DNA of 64,000 nucleotides from Bacillus rhizoplanae (GCF_917563915.1 NZ_CAKJTI010000014.1:1-64000); one strand, 5' to 3'. Counted from the first letter of the stretch, positions 28,567 through 38,300 are shown. Numbers and translations are program-made. Notes: a model not told the origin generated them from the sequence alone.

Positions 28567-29298
28567 CGATCGAACCACTTCTTTTAAAAATTCAACTAAT
28601 ACAAGTTGACGACGCCATCGTGTTGGATTGCTGCATAAACGATAAAACCATTCTAAATGAATAGCTTGAATCCATTTCGGGGCACGCTTTACTTCTCCTG
28701 CCCAAACATCGAAACTTCCTCCAACACCAACAGCTACTTTTGTATTTAAACGATGTTTATTCTGCTGAATAAAATTTTCTTGTCTCGGGAATCCAAGTGC
28801 AACAAGCAAAATATCTGGCTGCGCTTCTTGAATACGCGCAATAATTTCTTCTTCTTGCTCTTGTTTAAAATATCCATCTTGTGTACCAACAATAGATATT
28901 GCTGTATATCTTTCTGTTAAAGTTTGAGCGGCTTTTTCTACAACGTGCGGCTTTGCTCCAAGTAAAAAGACAGATACCGATTTCTTCTCTTGTGATAATG
29001 TTTTAAATAAATCACTCATCAAATCAAAACCTGCTACACGCTCTTTTAACGGTGTACCTAGCATACCGCTTGCCTTTACAACACCAATTCCATCTGGTGT
29101 AATAATATCTACCTGAAGAAGCGTTTCATGGAATTTAGCATCCTTTTTTGCACACATCACAATTTCAGGGTTTGCCGTTACAACTTGGAATGTATTCTCT
29201 TGTTCCTTTTCTAGCTGCTGCATCATATATCGAATCGTTTCTTCCATTGTCATCGTTGAGAAGGGCACGCCTAAAATATCAATTGTTTGCACTGCCAT
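28558..29298 (-). CDS. WecG/TagA/CpsF glycosyltransferase
   Basis: N-acetylmannosaminyltransferase family, 246 residues, acting on lipid-linked GlcNAc in wall polysaccharide or teichoic-acid linkage units. Family signature VTANPEIVMCAKKDAKF and PDGIGVV (about residues 45-75), plus LVALGFPRQENF (about 180). The start at 29298 has the RBS GAGAGGA. In the polysaccharide region but separated from the GT4 gene by ~280 bp of repeats. The acceptor is not known. Confidence 0.9.
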   Translation of the reverse strand: MAVQTIDILGVPFSTMTMEETIRYMMQQLEKEQENTFQVVTANPEIVMCAKKDAKFHETLLQVDIITPDGIGVVKASGMLGTPLKERVAGFDLMSDLFKTLSQEKKSVSVFLLGAKPHVVEKAAQTLTERYTAISIVGTQDGYFKQEQEEEIIARIQEAQPDILLVALGFPRQENFIQQNKHRLNTKVAVGVGGSFDVWAGEVKRAPKWIQAIHLEWFYRLCSNPTRWRRQLVLVEFLKEVVRSKR

Positions 29299-29341
29299 AT
29301 TTAAAATCCTCTCTATTTCAAATATCTTTTCTATTTCTATA

Positions 29342-29430
29342 AGGTTCAACTAACCATCAGTGAACTCTCTTCTCACTGATGGTTAGTTGAACCAATCAGG
29401 CTCTTACAGGTAGTCTAACTTCCCTGATTT
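29342..29430. repeat. bcr1 fragment forming a long palindrome
   Basis: GGTTCAACTAACCATCAGTG and CACTGATGGTTAGTTGAACC are perfect 20-bp inverted arms around an 11-nt centre, followed by AATCAGGCTCTTACAGG, a decayed version of the repeat middle. Confidence 0.75.
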
Positions 29431-29448
29431 AGCATAATAGTTACTCCG

Positions 29449-29605
29449 ATAAAGTGAAACTTCCATCAGTGGGGGTTTTCTTCATCCCCCATTGATGGTT
29501 AGTTGAACCAATCGGGCTTTTACGGGCAGTTATCCCCCACCTATCTTCTTCGCTTTTCTTTGAATCTTGAGGTTGGGGGCTTACTGCCCGTTAATGCGGG
29601 ATAAA
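29449..29605 (+). repeat. bcr1-type repeat, full length (copy G)
   Basis: Complete 157-bp copy from ATAAAGTGAAACTTCC to GCGGGATAAA. Its 3' end overlaps the end of the GT4 gene in antisense. Confidence 0.88.
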
Positions 29606-30696
29606 AGCTTTTCATACGCTTTATGTGTATCTTCATACACCTTTCGTAAAGAAAAGTGAGAAGACGCATGCATATATAAACGCTCACCCATTTCCGCCAA
29701 TTCACCATTCTCCCATTTTCCATATGCTTCTTCTAATACATGAGCAAGAGCCGAAGCATCGCCAGTTGGAATGATCCAGCCATATGTCTCATCAACAATG
29801 AGCTGTGACATATCACCAACATCTGTAGCAATAGAAGTTAAACGTTGATTTGCCGCTTCTAATAAAACAAGTGAGAAACTTTCACTATGTGATGTAAGTA
29901 AGTTAATATGTGCTGATGCATATAATTCTTTTACATCTTGACGATGTCCTAAAAATAGTACTTTATCTTCTATTCCTTTTTGTTTTACCATTTCTTTTAG
30001 CTCATTCTCAATCGGACCATCGCCAAGTAACAATACTTTTATATTTGGAATCTCCGTATTTTGTAATGCCTCAAATAATATTTCATGCCCTTTAACAGGG
30101 TGAAGACGCGCTACTTGAATCGCTGTAAATACGTCTGCTTGTATACCGAATTGTTCCTCTAAGTTGTAAGGCTTTGCTGGTGTAAGATCATATTCAATAC
30201 CATTATAGATTGTACAAATTTTATCCTCTGGTACACCTAGTGTTACCGTATTTCTCTTAAAACGTTCTGTAATTGCAAAAAACAAATCAATCTTCTTAAA
30301 CGAACGTAAATTTAACTTTGTAAAAATCCATCCTTTTAAACCACGTTTCATAAAATCCAGTGTTGGATCACTGTGAACTGTTGTGACCCATTTGGCACTT
30401 ATCTTTCTTTTTAATAGAGAAAGATAAAAGTTTGCTCTTGCTCCATGTGTATGAACGATATCAAAACGTTCTTCATTAATAAAAGAACGTATTTTTGAGA
30501 GAATAGATATATCATAGCGAGATGATTGTGAAAAAACGTGTACCTTTATCCCTAACGCTCTCGCTTCGCTTGCAATTGGACCTTCTTCAAATACTGCTAA
30601 TTCTACTTCATCTTTCGGAAATTGTGACAAAAGTGAAATAATATGCGTTTTTCCGCCACCTGTCTCTGCTCCAGCATTCATATGTAACACTTTCAT
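29581..30696 (-). CDS. GT4 glycosyltransferase
   Basis: GT-B retaining glycosyltransferase of 371 residues: N-terminal acceptor domain with FDIVHTHGARAN (about 80-91) and C-terminal donor domain with the E-x7-E type segment SFSLVLLEAANQR (about 278-290). Likely adds a sugar in polysaccharide assembly at the cytoplasmic face. RBS GGAGGAAG. The last six codons and the stop (SRINGQ then TAA) are encoded by repeat copy G; joining across the repeat would give LLSE then stop. Confidence 0.9.
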   Translation of the reverse strand: MKVLHMNAGAETGGGKTHIISLLSQFPKDEVELAVFEEGPIASEARALGIKVHVFSQSSRYDISILSKIRSFINEERFDIVHTHGARANFYLSLLKRKISAKWVTTVHSDPTLDFMKRGLKGWIFTKLNLRSFKKIDLFFAITERFKRNTVTLGVPEDKICTIYNGIEYDLTPAKPYNLEEQFGIQADVFTAIQVARLHPVKGHEILFEALQNTEIPNIKVLLLGDGPIENELKEMVKQKGIEDKVLFLGHRQDVKELYASAHINLLTSHSESFSLVLLEAANQRLTSIATDVGDMSQLIVDETYGWIIPTGDASALAHVLEEAYGKWENGELAEMGERLYMHASSHFSLRKVYEDTHKAYEKLLSRINGQ

Positions 30697-30746
30697 CTTT
30701 TTCTTCCTCCGTTAATATATTTTTCCTTTGTTTTACTATAACAAAA

Positions 30747-30780
30747 AATAAAAGCTAACATAATGCTAGCTTTTATTTTC
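30747..30780 (-). terminator. Terminator of the polymerase gene
   Basis: Minus strand stem AAAATAAAAGCTA / TAGCTTTTATTTT followed by T-rich sequence, just after the stop. Confidence 0.82.
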
Positions 30781-30783
30781 CCA

Positions 30784-32151
30784 TCATTCTATTTCTAAAT
30801 CTACGATTAAATATGCTAATAGTACAGCAAAGTAAATACTTACTCCTGGTGCCGTTAATACGTGACCTGCTGTAAAAGCAATTCCTAATGCTAACAAAAG
30901 ACCCGCAGCTAACAATGCGTACTTGACTGTAAACATATCACGAAACCTTGCTATAAGTACCATTAGGATTCTCAAACCATAATACACAAATGGAATCATA
31001 AGGAAAATGAAACCGATAATTCCAAATGTGTAAAACCAATCATGGAAATCTCTTTCAATTAATTTTGGGGCATCTTTAAAGTTACCACCATACCCCATAC
31101 CAAGTAACTTCTGAGACGTAGGTGCTTGTTTATAAAAGTCTTTATACATCTGTGTAAATAATTCACGTCCACTGAAAATAAGAGATTGTGTCTCAGCCTT
31201 TTTCTCTTCTTCTTTCTCTTTTTTAATATCCTCTTGTGTAACAGGTTTATTCTGTTGTTTTTTCTCCTGTTGTACTTTTTCAAAAACTTGAACATGAATA
31301 CTTGTATTTTTATATATTGGCGAGAATGGAAAATACCCCAATACTCCTACAAATATAACTGTTGCAATCAAACCATTTAACAAATATGGCTTTTTATTAT
31401 GCTCTTTCCGTTGTAAAAATGCTTGTATAAAGCACATAAAAATAGCAATAGCAACTGTACAGAAAATAGCTCCCACTCCTACTTTTGTACCAACTGCAAA
31501 TAATGAAAATATTATTAAAAGAGATGGAATCCAAAAATAACTCTTTGCCAAGCTTGTTGTTTTTTCAATGGAATACAAAACAACAATTGGACATATTATT
31601 GCTAAAACCGATCCAAGTTCATTCCCTGCAAAAAACCAGCCACGTGAACCTTCTTTAAAATATTCATAACTATTATAATCTGTTCCCGTTGCGATAGATG
31701 CAACCATAACCACATTTATAATTAAAGCTGCATACGCTATATAATTTCTCATCTTTGTATGCATCGTTTCTTTTATCTTTAATGACTTAAATACTAGAAT
31801 ATAACAGCTTATCATGACAAATGGGTATAACGCCTTTGCGATAAACTTAATCTCTTCTCCTTGTAACATCGGATCCTTAATCATTTTATTATTTAAAAAT
31901 CCTAATCCAAGGACAATTCCTAGTCCAAGTAAATATATAATATATTTTCGGTTTTCTCTAACACGGGCTTGCATAAGAATATAAATACCAGCAAGAGCCA
32001 TAACAAAGAAACGCGATATCACTCCAACCGTTGCATCAATTTTAAGCACTAAAATACAAAATGATGTAAGCAAGTCTATAATTGGTTGTAATATAATAAA
32101 AATCAATAGAAAGCTCTCGAATTTATAACCTAAACTATTGTTATTTAACAT
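30784..32151 (-). CDS. O-antigen ligase/polymerase-like (Wzy-type)
   Basis: Integral membrane protein of 455 residues with about 12 helices and one large extracytoplasmic loop (about residues 275-360). The loop holds a Lys/Glu/Gln-rich coiled segment (about 290-325) and then FHDWFYTFGIIG near 370, typical of the Wzy_C family. Probably polymerises or ligates polysaccharide units. Start at 32151 with RBS GGAGG; a longer in-frame start at 32220 is not supported. Confidence 0.85.
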   Translation of the reverse strand: MLNNNSLGYKFESFLLIFIILQPIIDLLTSFCILVLKIDATVGVISRFFVMALAGIYILMQARVRENRKYIIYLLGLGIVLGLGFLNNKMIKDPMLQGEEIKFIAKALYPFVMISCYILVFKSLKIKETMHTKMRNYIAYAALIINVVMVASIATGTDYNSYEYFKEGSRGWFFAGNELGSVLAIICPIVVLYSIEKTTSLAKSYFWIPSLLIIFSLFAVGTKVGVGAIFCTVAIAIFMCFIQAFLQRKEHNKKPYLLNGLIATVIFVGVLGYFPFSPIYKNTSIHVQVFEKVQQEKKQQNKPVTQEDIKKEKEEEKKAETQSLIFSGRELFTQMYKDFYKQAPTSQKLLGMGYGGNFKDAPKLIERDFHDWFYTFGIIGFIFLMIPFVYYGLRILMVLIARFRDMFTVKYALLAAGLLLALGIAFTAGHVLTAPGVSIYFAVLLAYLIVDLEIE

Positions 32152-32270
32152 CTTTGCCTCCGATAAATATTGTAGGTATCGTAACTCATTCCAAATACTT
32201 ATTATAGCATAAGTCCTCAATTGACTAAGTGGTATTTTAATTGAATAATAAAATCTTTATAAACCTCATT

Positions 32271-32325
32271 TTCATCCCGCATTAACGGGCGGTAAGACCC
32301 CCACTGAGGGAAGTTTCACTTTATA
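32271..32325 (-). repeat. bcr1-type repeat, short form (copy H)
   Basis: Reverse orientation: ends ATAAAGTGAAACTTCC and GCCCGTTAATGCGGGATGA with the middle missing, much like copy E. Confidence 0.75.
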
Positions 32326-32473
32326 ATTTATTCACTCTCAAATAGCATTTTCAAACGCTTTCTTTCCTTATTCTTTCACTTTTTTTACATGTAACGAAAC
32401 AGGAATTGTTATTTTCATAACTTTAGTGTATATTCTTTCCTTGGAACATCTTTAGAAGGAAGGGATTGGAGCA

Positions 32474-33106
32474 ATGTTTTTAATTGATGTATTTACATTT
32501 CTCGGTATTATCGCAGCTGCCATTTCTGGTGCATTAGTAGGCTTGAAAAAAGAACTTGATTTATTTGGTGTCCTTTGTTTATCTGTAGCAACTGCACTTG
32601 GCGGCGGGATAATTCGCGATGTTATGATTGGAAACTTACCTCCAGTTGCATTTGTTCAACCCATTTACTTTTTCATTAGCATCTTAGCCGCATTATTTAC
32701 TTGTATGTTTTTTGAAAGAATTCATAAATTACAAGTTGTTATTATGCTCTCAGACGCTGTTGGTTTAGGTGTATTTACTGCAATCGGTGCAAATGCAGCC
32801 ATTACCCATCATATGACTGCTTCTTTCTTAGTTGTTTCTATGGGAGTAATTACAGGTATTGGCGGTGGAATTTTACGCGATATTTGTGCTCAAGATATCC
32901 CATATGTCTTTCGTAAAGAAATTTATGCAATTGCCTCCATTCTAGGTGCAATTAGCTTTCTTATTACGTATGAAATGGGATCACACGTATTAGCTTTCTA
33001 TATTTGTTTACTTGTAACATTTACTATACGTGTTGTAACTTTTATCTATAATGTACATTTCCCAGTCTTTTTTAAGACGCATGCAAAAATGAATAAAGGT
33101 CATTGA
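32474..33106 (+). CDS. TRIC-type cation channel (UPF0126)
   Basis: A 210-residue protein with seven hydrophobic helices in two related halves. Each half carries a GGGxxRD motif: LGGGIIRDVMIG (about residues 42-53) and IGGGILRDIC (about 127-136). Bacterial TRIC homologues conduct K+ or Na+; a direct role here is unproven. ATG at 32474; the RBS is a weak GGAAGGGATTGGAG. Monocistronic, with a terminator. Confidence 0.9.
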   Translation: MFLIDVFTFLGIIAAAISGALVGLKKELDLFGVLCLSVATALGGGIIRDVMIGNLPPVAFVQPIYFFISILAALFTCMFFERIHKLQVVIMLSDAVGLGVFTAIGANAAITHHMTASFLVVSMGVITGIGGGILRDICAQDIPYVFRKEIYAIASILGAISFLITYEMGSHVLAFYICLLVTFTIRVVTFIYNVHFPVFFKTHAKMNKGH

Positions 33107-33120
33107 TCTATTTTCATACA

Positions 33121-33152
33121 AAAGAGAATTCTTGGTAGAATTCTCTTTCTTT
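33121..33152 (+). terminator. Terminator of the TRIC gene
   Basis: Stem AAGAGAATTC / GAATTCTCTT followed by TCTTTA. Confidence 0.82.
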
Positions 33153-33242
33153 ATGTTATTAAAATCATTTAAATAAAGTATATAAATATATAGAAAATAC
33201 AAAAACCATAATAAATAAAATGCCAAACATTGCAAACACTTT

Positions 33243-33325
33243 ATAAGGTAAAGCTTCTATCAACAAGGGATTCCGCCTTTAAATTTTGAGGTAGGGGCTT
33301 ATTGTCTAGAAATAGCGGGATAAAT
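33243..33325 (+). repeat. bcr1-type repeat, degenerate (copy I)
   Basis: Keeps TTTTGAGGTAGGGGCTTATTG and AGCGGGATAAA, with a weak match at the start; the core is lost. Confidence 0.6.
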
Positions 33326-33365
33326 ATATACAGGGGAAACAATCATGCTAAGCATTTTTAAAGAT

Positions 33366-33396
33366 GAAAAAAGAATCCTGCTTAGAGGATTCTTTT
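33366..33396 (-). terminator. Terminator of the first GT39-like gene
   Basis: Minus strand stem AAAGAATCC / GGATTCTTT followed by T-run. Confidence 0.82.
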
Positions 33397-34738
33397 ATTT
33401 TTTAAAAAACAGCTTTTGACAATATTGATATACTACATATATCCCATAGCTTTGCAATATCAATAAACTAGGGACTAGTATGCTATCATATACAATACGC
33501 GTATTCATAAATCTTGTAAATAAATAGCCCACTATAATGAATAGAAACAGCATATAACTTCCATTTCCCGGTTTTTGAAATAGAAGATGTAACATAGCAA
33601 TTGCTACAAATATTGTAATCATTATATATATAAGGTATCCACCCTTTATAAGGGTGTTTTGTATTTCTTGTTTCTGTAATTTCCCTAAACTCATTTGAAT
33701 AGAGGCAAACCGATCCATCTCTATTGCTTTCAACTTTTTATTTATAAAATCCACAGTATACTCTTTTTTCTCTCGTTCTGTTGTTTTTTCATTTTCTCCT
33801 ACTAATACAGATTGAATATATCGATCATTTGTAAATGTATATTGTAAACTACTTGATTTTGCCAACGCGTAACTTACTCCGTAATGGACACCATAAAATA
33901 TAACGCATATACCTACTATTTTAAAAAGCATTTTTTTTCGTTCTGCACTTTGCAAAACTTCCACCACTACAAGGTACATAACAAGGACTATAATCAAAAA
34001 TAAACCTAATGGACGAATCACATTACTAAAAGCAAATAAAGCAGCGGCCACTCCCCACATATACGAGTGATTTAAACCTTTATGTATAAGTAAGTAACAT
34101 GCAAAATAAAATAAACATGTTGCTAAATGTTCATTTGTTAACACGGAACAAAGTACAATATTAGGAATATACAAAGCATACAACATAGCTGCAATTCGGC
34201 CGCATTCTTCATGAAATAGCGTAGAAGCAAGCTTGTAAATAAAAAAAGCTGTAGCCCCGCAATATAAGATATTACATATCTTTAATACAAACATTGCATC
34301 TCCAAAAAGACGAATAAAAAAGGATTCGTACATAATAAAAGGTGATTGTACAAGAGCTTCCAGCCCGCTAAAACTAGTATTTCTTTGCCCAATTTGCTTA
34401 GCGGCCTCATACATCACCTTCGCGTCACCTTCAAGCGGGGCTCCCATCGAAACAATTGATAGAAAGCGAAGTACCACAGTAATTGAAATAAGAAAAAGAA
34501 TAAATTGTTTACTCGTAAATCGATATTGTAAAATAGATGTAGCCAGCAAAATTAAAATGATACAAACACCTAATATGATCGCTAAACTGGAAGAGTTCAT
34601 ATCAACAATATTGCTTACCTCTTCAAAGGAAGACCAAAATGAATATGCAAAAAAGAGGAACATGAGTCCAACTACTATCTTGTTAAAAAAAGAATGAAAG
34701 CCTATCTGTACATTGCTCATAATTCTATTGTATTGCAC
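33395..34738 (-). CDS. GT39-like membrane glycosyltransferase, paralogue 1
   Basis: Polytopic protein of 447 residues (about 11-12 helices) related to the ArnT/PMT dolichyl-phosphate-mannose-type family. It has an E-x-D motif (PLEGDAKVMY) in the first outer loop, and blocks RIAAMLYALYIP, SVLTNEHLATCLFY and VIRPLG shared with the gene at 40788. A polyprenyl-phosphate sugar donor is expected. The middle outer loop is about 35 residues shorter than in the paralogue. Start GTG at 34738 with AAAGGG upstream; ATG at 34720 is the alternative. Confidence 0.75.
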   Translation of the reverse strand: MQYNRIMSNVQIGFHSFFNKIVVGLMFLFFAYSFWSSFEEVSNIVDMNSSSLAIILGVCIILILLATSILQYRFTSKQFILFLISITVVLRFLSIVSMGAPLEGDAKVMYEAAKQIGQRNTSFSGLEALVQSPFIMYESFFIRLFGDAMFVLKICNILYCGATAFFIYKLASTLFHEECGRIAAMLYALYIPNIVLCSVLTNEHLATCLFYFACYLLIHKGLNHSYMWGVAAALFAFSNVIRPLGLFLIIVLVMYLVVVEVLQSAERKKMLFKIVGICVIFYGVHYGVSYALAKSSSLQYTFTNDRYIQSVLVGENEKTTEREKKEYTVDFINKKLKAIEMDRFASIQMSLGKLQKQEIQNTLIKGGYLIYIMITIFVAIAMLHLLFQKPGNGSYMLFLFIIVGYLFTRFMNTRIVYDSILVPSLLILQSYGIYVVYQYCQKLFFKK

Positions 34739-34922
34739 CTCTTTTTCCCTTTGTTAAAGGATATCTATTCCCTTTAACTTTATATTTTTAACAAAATGAT
34801 TTTATCACGAATAAAAGGAGTGCTGGTAGCCTATTTCTATGACAAAGCTAGTAACATCACATATTCTCCTTGCAATGTAAGCGAAATCTCTTTTACACTA
34901 CAATCTATATAGAGTGAAACCT

Positions 34923-34953
34923 CTGTTCATTAATTATTATAAATAATGAACAG
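34923..34953 (+). other. Inverted repeat in the thioesterase leader
   Basis: CTGTTCATTA and TAATGAACAG are perfect 10-bp arms, about 55 nt before the start codon of the thioesterase gene. Confidence 0.5.
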
Positions 34954-35008
34954 AACAAATCGAGTTCTTATGGATATCATTAGAACAAAACAAACAGGAG
35001 TAGATAAT

Positions 35009-35521
35009 ATGGAAAAGAAATTTATGAGAGAATCCAAAGCGATAAAAACAACACGTGTTTTTCCGAATGACTTAAATAACCATCAAACATTATTTGGCGG
35101 AAAATTATTAGCAGAAATTGATAGCATTGCTTCTATCGCAACTGCACGTCATAGCCGTAAGCACTGTGTGACAGCTTCTATCGATTCTGTTGACTTTTTA
35201 ACACCAATTCATCAAACTGATTCTGTTTGCTATGAAGCATTCGTTTGTTATACAGGGAGATCTTCTATGGAAGTATTCGTAAAAGTCGTTGCAGAGGATT
35301 TATTAGCTGGTGAACGCCGCATTGCTGCTACTTGCTTCATTACTTTCGTGGCATTAGAGAACGGAAAACCATCCTCTGTACCAGGTGTAATTGCTGAAAC
35401 AGAAGAAGAGCAATGGTTATATAATACAGGTGCAGAACGTGCAGAAAAACGAAAACTGAACCGACTAAAAAGTAAAGAAATGGCAGAAGTGCTAACTATT
35501 CAAAAACCGTGGAATGTATAA
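35009..35521 (+). CDS. Acyl-CoA thioesterase (YkhA-like hotdog)
   Basis: Hotdog-fold thioesterase of 170 residues that hydrolyses acyl-CoA. Family motif NHQTLFGGKLLAEIDSIASI (residues about 23-42) with the conserved Asn/Asp, and HxxxxVTASIDSVDF. The C-terminal tail (about 140-170) is charged. The ATG at 35009 has RBS CAGGAG; an in-frame start at 34946 lacks one. Monocistronic. Confidence 0.93.
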   Translation: MEKKFMRESKAIKTTRVFPNDLNNHQTLFGGKLLAEIDSIASIATARHSRKHCVTASIDSVDFLTPIHQTDSVCYEAFVCYTGRSSMEVFVKVVAEDLLAGERRIAATCFITFVALENGKPSSVPGVIAETEEEQWLYNTGAERAEKRKLNRLKSKEMAEVLTIQKPWNV

Positions 35522-35525
35522 ATTA

Positions 35526-35562
35526 AAGAAACCACCATCCTCTATTAGGATGGTGGTTTCTC
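35526..35562 (+). terminator. Terminator of the thioesterase gene
   Basis: Stem AGAAACCACCATCCT / AGGATGGTGGTTTCT; the tail has few T. Confidence 0.8.
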
Positions 35563-35795
35563 ATACTCCTTCTTATCTTTAATATGACATTTAAAATCCG
35601 TTTTCATAAATGATTATTTCCATAAGTTGCTTTACAAAGTTTACGTGCGTTACACTAATAAGGTTACATATCATTTAGCTATGACTTTTAAAAAAATTTG
35701 CTCACAACATAAGATAAATCGTATAATTACGAAATATGTAATAGATAAAGCATGAATCATATACTCCATAAAATTATGTATAGAAGGATCTAGTT

Positions 35796-37250
35796 ATGCA
35801 AAAATCACTATTTAAAAACATTTTGTATAAGATTGCACTGAATGTCTTTAACATTATTCTCCCCTTACTCGTTGGACCATACGCTTACCGAGCGCTTGGA
35901 GCACAATCAATGGGAACTGTTAACTTTGCTGATACGATTTTTAATTACTTCTTCATTTTTGCTGTATTTGGTATTTATCAATATGGATTACGAGAAATGA
36001 GCTTAATAAAAAATGATAAAAAAAAGGTAAGTCAACTTTTCACAAACCTTTACCTTATTAATTTAATGACAAGCTTATTTGCTCTAACAACCTTTTTAAT
36101 ATTTAGTTACATTGGCTATGGCGATGAAAAAATATTCCCGGTGTTAGTTATTTTCGGATTTAACTTCATTTCGAATATGTTCTACGTAGAATGGGTAAAT
36201 GAGGCCCATGAAAACTATGATTTTATTGCTATAAAAACCATTTGTGTTAGATTAACTTACGTTGTGCTATTATTTATAATCGTTCATAATGCAAACGACT
36301 ATAAACAATTTGCAGCACTATTAGCTCTTTCAACATTTTTAAATCATTTTACTAGCTTTATATACATTAAGCGGAAAATAAAATTTGATTTCTCTAATAT
36401 TACAATCGTTCCGCACTTAAAACCATTACTAGCAGTTGTTATTTTCTCAAATACAAGCATCTTGTATACACAATTAGACCGTTTCTTACTTGGAGAATAT
36501 TTAGGTGCAGAATATGTGGCATTCTATGTAATGGCCTTTCAAATGATGACCATTGTTAATACACTAATGGTCAGCGTAATTCAAGTTACCATTCCAAGAC
36601 TATCCTATTTATCAGGAAATGCTAATGAAAAAGAGTATGAAACATTATTAAATAAGATTTCAAAGGTATACTTTATTACACTCTTCCCTGCTGCTGTTGG
36701 CCTCATTTTAATTTCTCATGCTGCCGTTGTTATTTACGGCGGATCCGAATTTGCACCTGCTGGGAATACATTATCTATTTTTGCTCTATATATGGTTTCC
36801 GTAGGAATCGAGTCGATTCTATCGAACCAAATTATTTATGTGAAGAAAAAAGAACATATTTTAGTTCGCTTTTTATTCATATGCGGTTTCACAAACCTTG
36901 TATTAGATATTTTATTAATTATCTTTCATGTCTTCACACCAGCAACTGCTATTTTCACAACAACAATTGCAAACTGCTTATTGATTGTTTTGGAATATAT
37001 GTATGTAAAGAAGAAATTAAAAGTAAATTACACATTGTTTGATATGAGTAAATTAAAATATTTACTTTACTCACTAACGTTTATTCCATTAACATTTATT
37101 GTAAAGATGTATTTCAAAAACACGCTATCATTTGCTTTCATCACAATTTCAGTAAATATATTTGCTTACGCTCTTATCTTATTGGTAACAAAAGATGAAA
37201 TTCTCTTTATGTTTTTAGATAAAATAAAATTAAAATTTAAAAAAGCGTAA
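35796..37250 (+). CDS. Wzx-like polysaccharide flippase
   Basis: MATE/MOP superfamily exporter of 484 residues with about 14 helices, N-terminal NIILPLLVGPYAYRALGAQSMG typical of PST flippases. It should flip lipid-linked repeat units to the outer face for polymerisation. RBS GAAGGA before ATG. Followed after 75 bp by a GT2 gene on the same strand. Confidence 0.92.
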   Translation: MQKSLFKNILYKIALNVFNIILPLLVGPYAYRALGAQSMGTVNFADTIFNYFFIFAVFGIYQYGLREMSLIKNDKKKVSQLFTNLYLINLMTSLFALTTFLIFSYIGYGDEKIFPVLVIFGFNFISNMFYVEWVNEAHENYDFIAIKTICVRLTYVVLLFIIVHNANDYKQFAALLALSTFLNHFTSFIYIKRKIKFDFSNITIVPHLKPLLAVVIFSNTSILYTQLDRFLLGEYLGAEYVAFYVMAFQMMTIVNTLMVSVIQVTIPRLSYLSGNANEKEYETLLNKISKVYFITLFPAAVGLILISHAAVVIYGGSEFAPAGNTLSIFALYMVSVGIESILSNQIIYVKKKEHILVRFLFICGFTNLVLDILLIIFHVFTPATAIFTTTIANCLLIVLEYMYVKKKLKVNYTLFDMSKLKYLLYSLTFIPLTFIVKMYFKNTLSFAFITISVNIFAYALILLVTKDEILFMFLDKIKLKFKKA

Positions 37251-37256
37251 TACACA

Positions 37257-37284
37257 TGAGGAAAGGATACTACATCTTTTCCTC
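37257..37284 (+). other. Hairpin between flippase and GT2 genes
   Basis: GAGGAAA / TTTCCTC arms with a 12-nt loop right after the flippase stop. It has no T-run, so it may be a weak terminator or a processing site. Confidence 0.4.
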
Positions 37285-37325
37285 AATCCTCCTGCTAACG
37301 AAACTTCTTAAAGGAGCTGTTACGA

Positions 37326-38147
37326 TTGAAATTCTCTTTAATCATGGCCACTTGCGGCAGACGTGATGATATTATAGATTTACTAACATCGCTAGAAAAA
37401 CAAACATACAAAAACTTTGAACTCATCGTAGTTGATCAAAACGATATACCAATCTCTGATTTATTTGAAGATTATAAAGAAAAATTCCCAATCAACTATA
37501 TATACACACCAATTAAAGGACTATCTCGTGCACGTAACACAGGATTAAAAGTAATTGACGGCGATATTATTGCTTTTCCAGATGACGATTGTATTTACGA
37601 AACAAATGTATTAGAAAGCATCCAAGAAACATTTGAGAAAAACAAAGATATTCACTTTATCTCTACCAATACAACAAATGTAGAAGGAACAGGCTCTTTA
37701 ATACACGCACCAGAAACAGACATCATTTTAAATAACAAATATGGCTTCATGGGACCTTCCTTTGCACTATTCTTCACGAAACAATTTGTACAAGATGTAG
37801 GCACATTTGATGAAGACTTAGGAGTTGGATCAGGAACGATTTACGGAGCCGGTGAAGAAACTGACTTCGTACTTCGCGGTATGAAGAATGGATATACAGG
37901 TGTATTTAAGAAAGACCTTTTCGTATATCATCCTGTAAAAGAAGAAGTCATTAATGAGCAATCATTGAAAAGAGCAATTTCCTATGCTGGGGGTTTCGGC
38001 AGAGTTATTCGCTTGCATTACGGATTCCCTTACTTTTTACGTGCCATTGCTGCTGCTACATTCCGTACGATGCAAAACATCTCTAGCGATAAACGAAAAT
38101 TTCATGCAAATCGCTTAAAAGGAATTGTCAGAGGGTACTTTAAATAA
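37326..38147 (+). CDS. GT2 glycosyltransferase
   Basis: GT-A inverting glycosyltransferase, 273 residues, with LIMATCGRRDD at the N-terminus, donor-binding VVDQND, FPDDDC metal site (about residue 88) and GAGEETDFVLR near 178. Probably builds the polysaccharide repeat unit. It starts with TTG (RBS AAAGGAG, 9 nt). Its TAA stop is the TAA inside the ATAAA border of repeat copy J. Confidence 0.9.
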   Translation: MKFSLIMATCGRRDDIIDLLTSLEKQTYKNFELIVVDQNDIPISDLFEDYKEKFPINYIYTPIKGLSRARNTGLKVIDGDIIAFPDDDCIYETNVLESIQETFEKNKDIHFISTNTTNVEGTGSLIHAPETDIILNNKYGFMGPSFALFFTKQFVQDVGTFDEDLGVGSGTIYGAGEETDFVLRGMKNGYTGVFKKDLFVYHPVKEEVINEQSLKRAISYAGGFGRVIRLHYGFPYFLRAIAAATFRTMQNISSDKRKFHANRLKGIVRGYFK

Positions 38148-38300
38148 AGTGAAACTTCCATCGGTGGGGAGTTTCTTCATCCCCACTGATGGTTAGTTGA
38201 ACCAATCGGGCTTTTACGGGCAGTTAGCCCCCACCTATCTACTGCGCTTCTCTCTCAATCTTGAGGTGGAGGTCTTACTGCCCGCGAATAGCGTGATAAA
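38144..38300 (+). repeat. bcr1-type repeat, full length (copy J)
   Basis: Complete 157-bp copy, ATAAAGTGAAACTTCC to GCGTGATAAA. It lies exactly between the GT2 stop codon and its terminator. Confidence 0.88.

Noticed and set aside
31059-31295. Lys/Arg-rich frame inside the polymerase gene
   Set aside because: It is the shifted frame of the charged loop of the polymerase protein.
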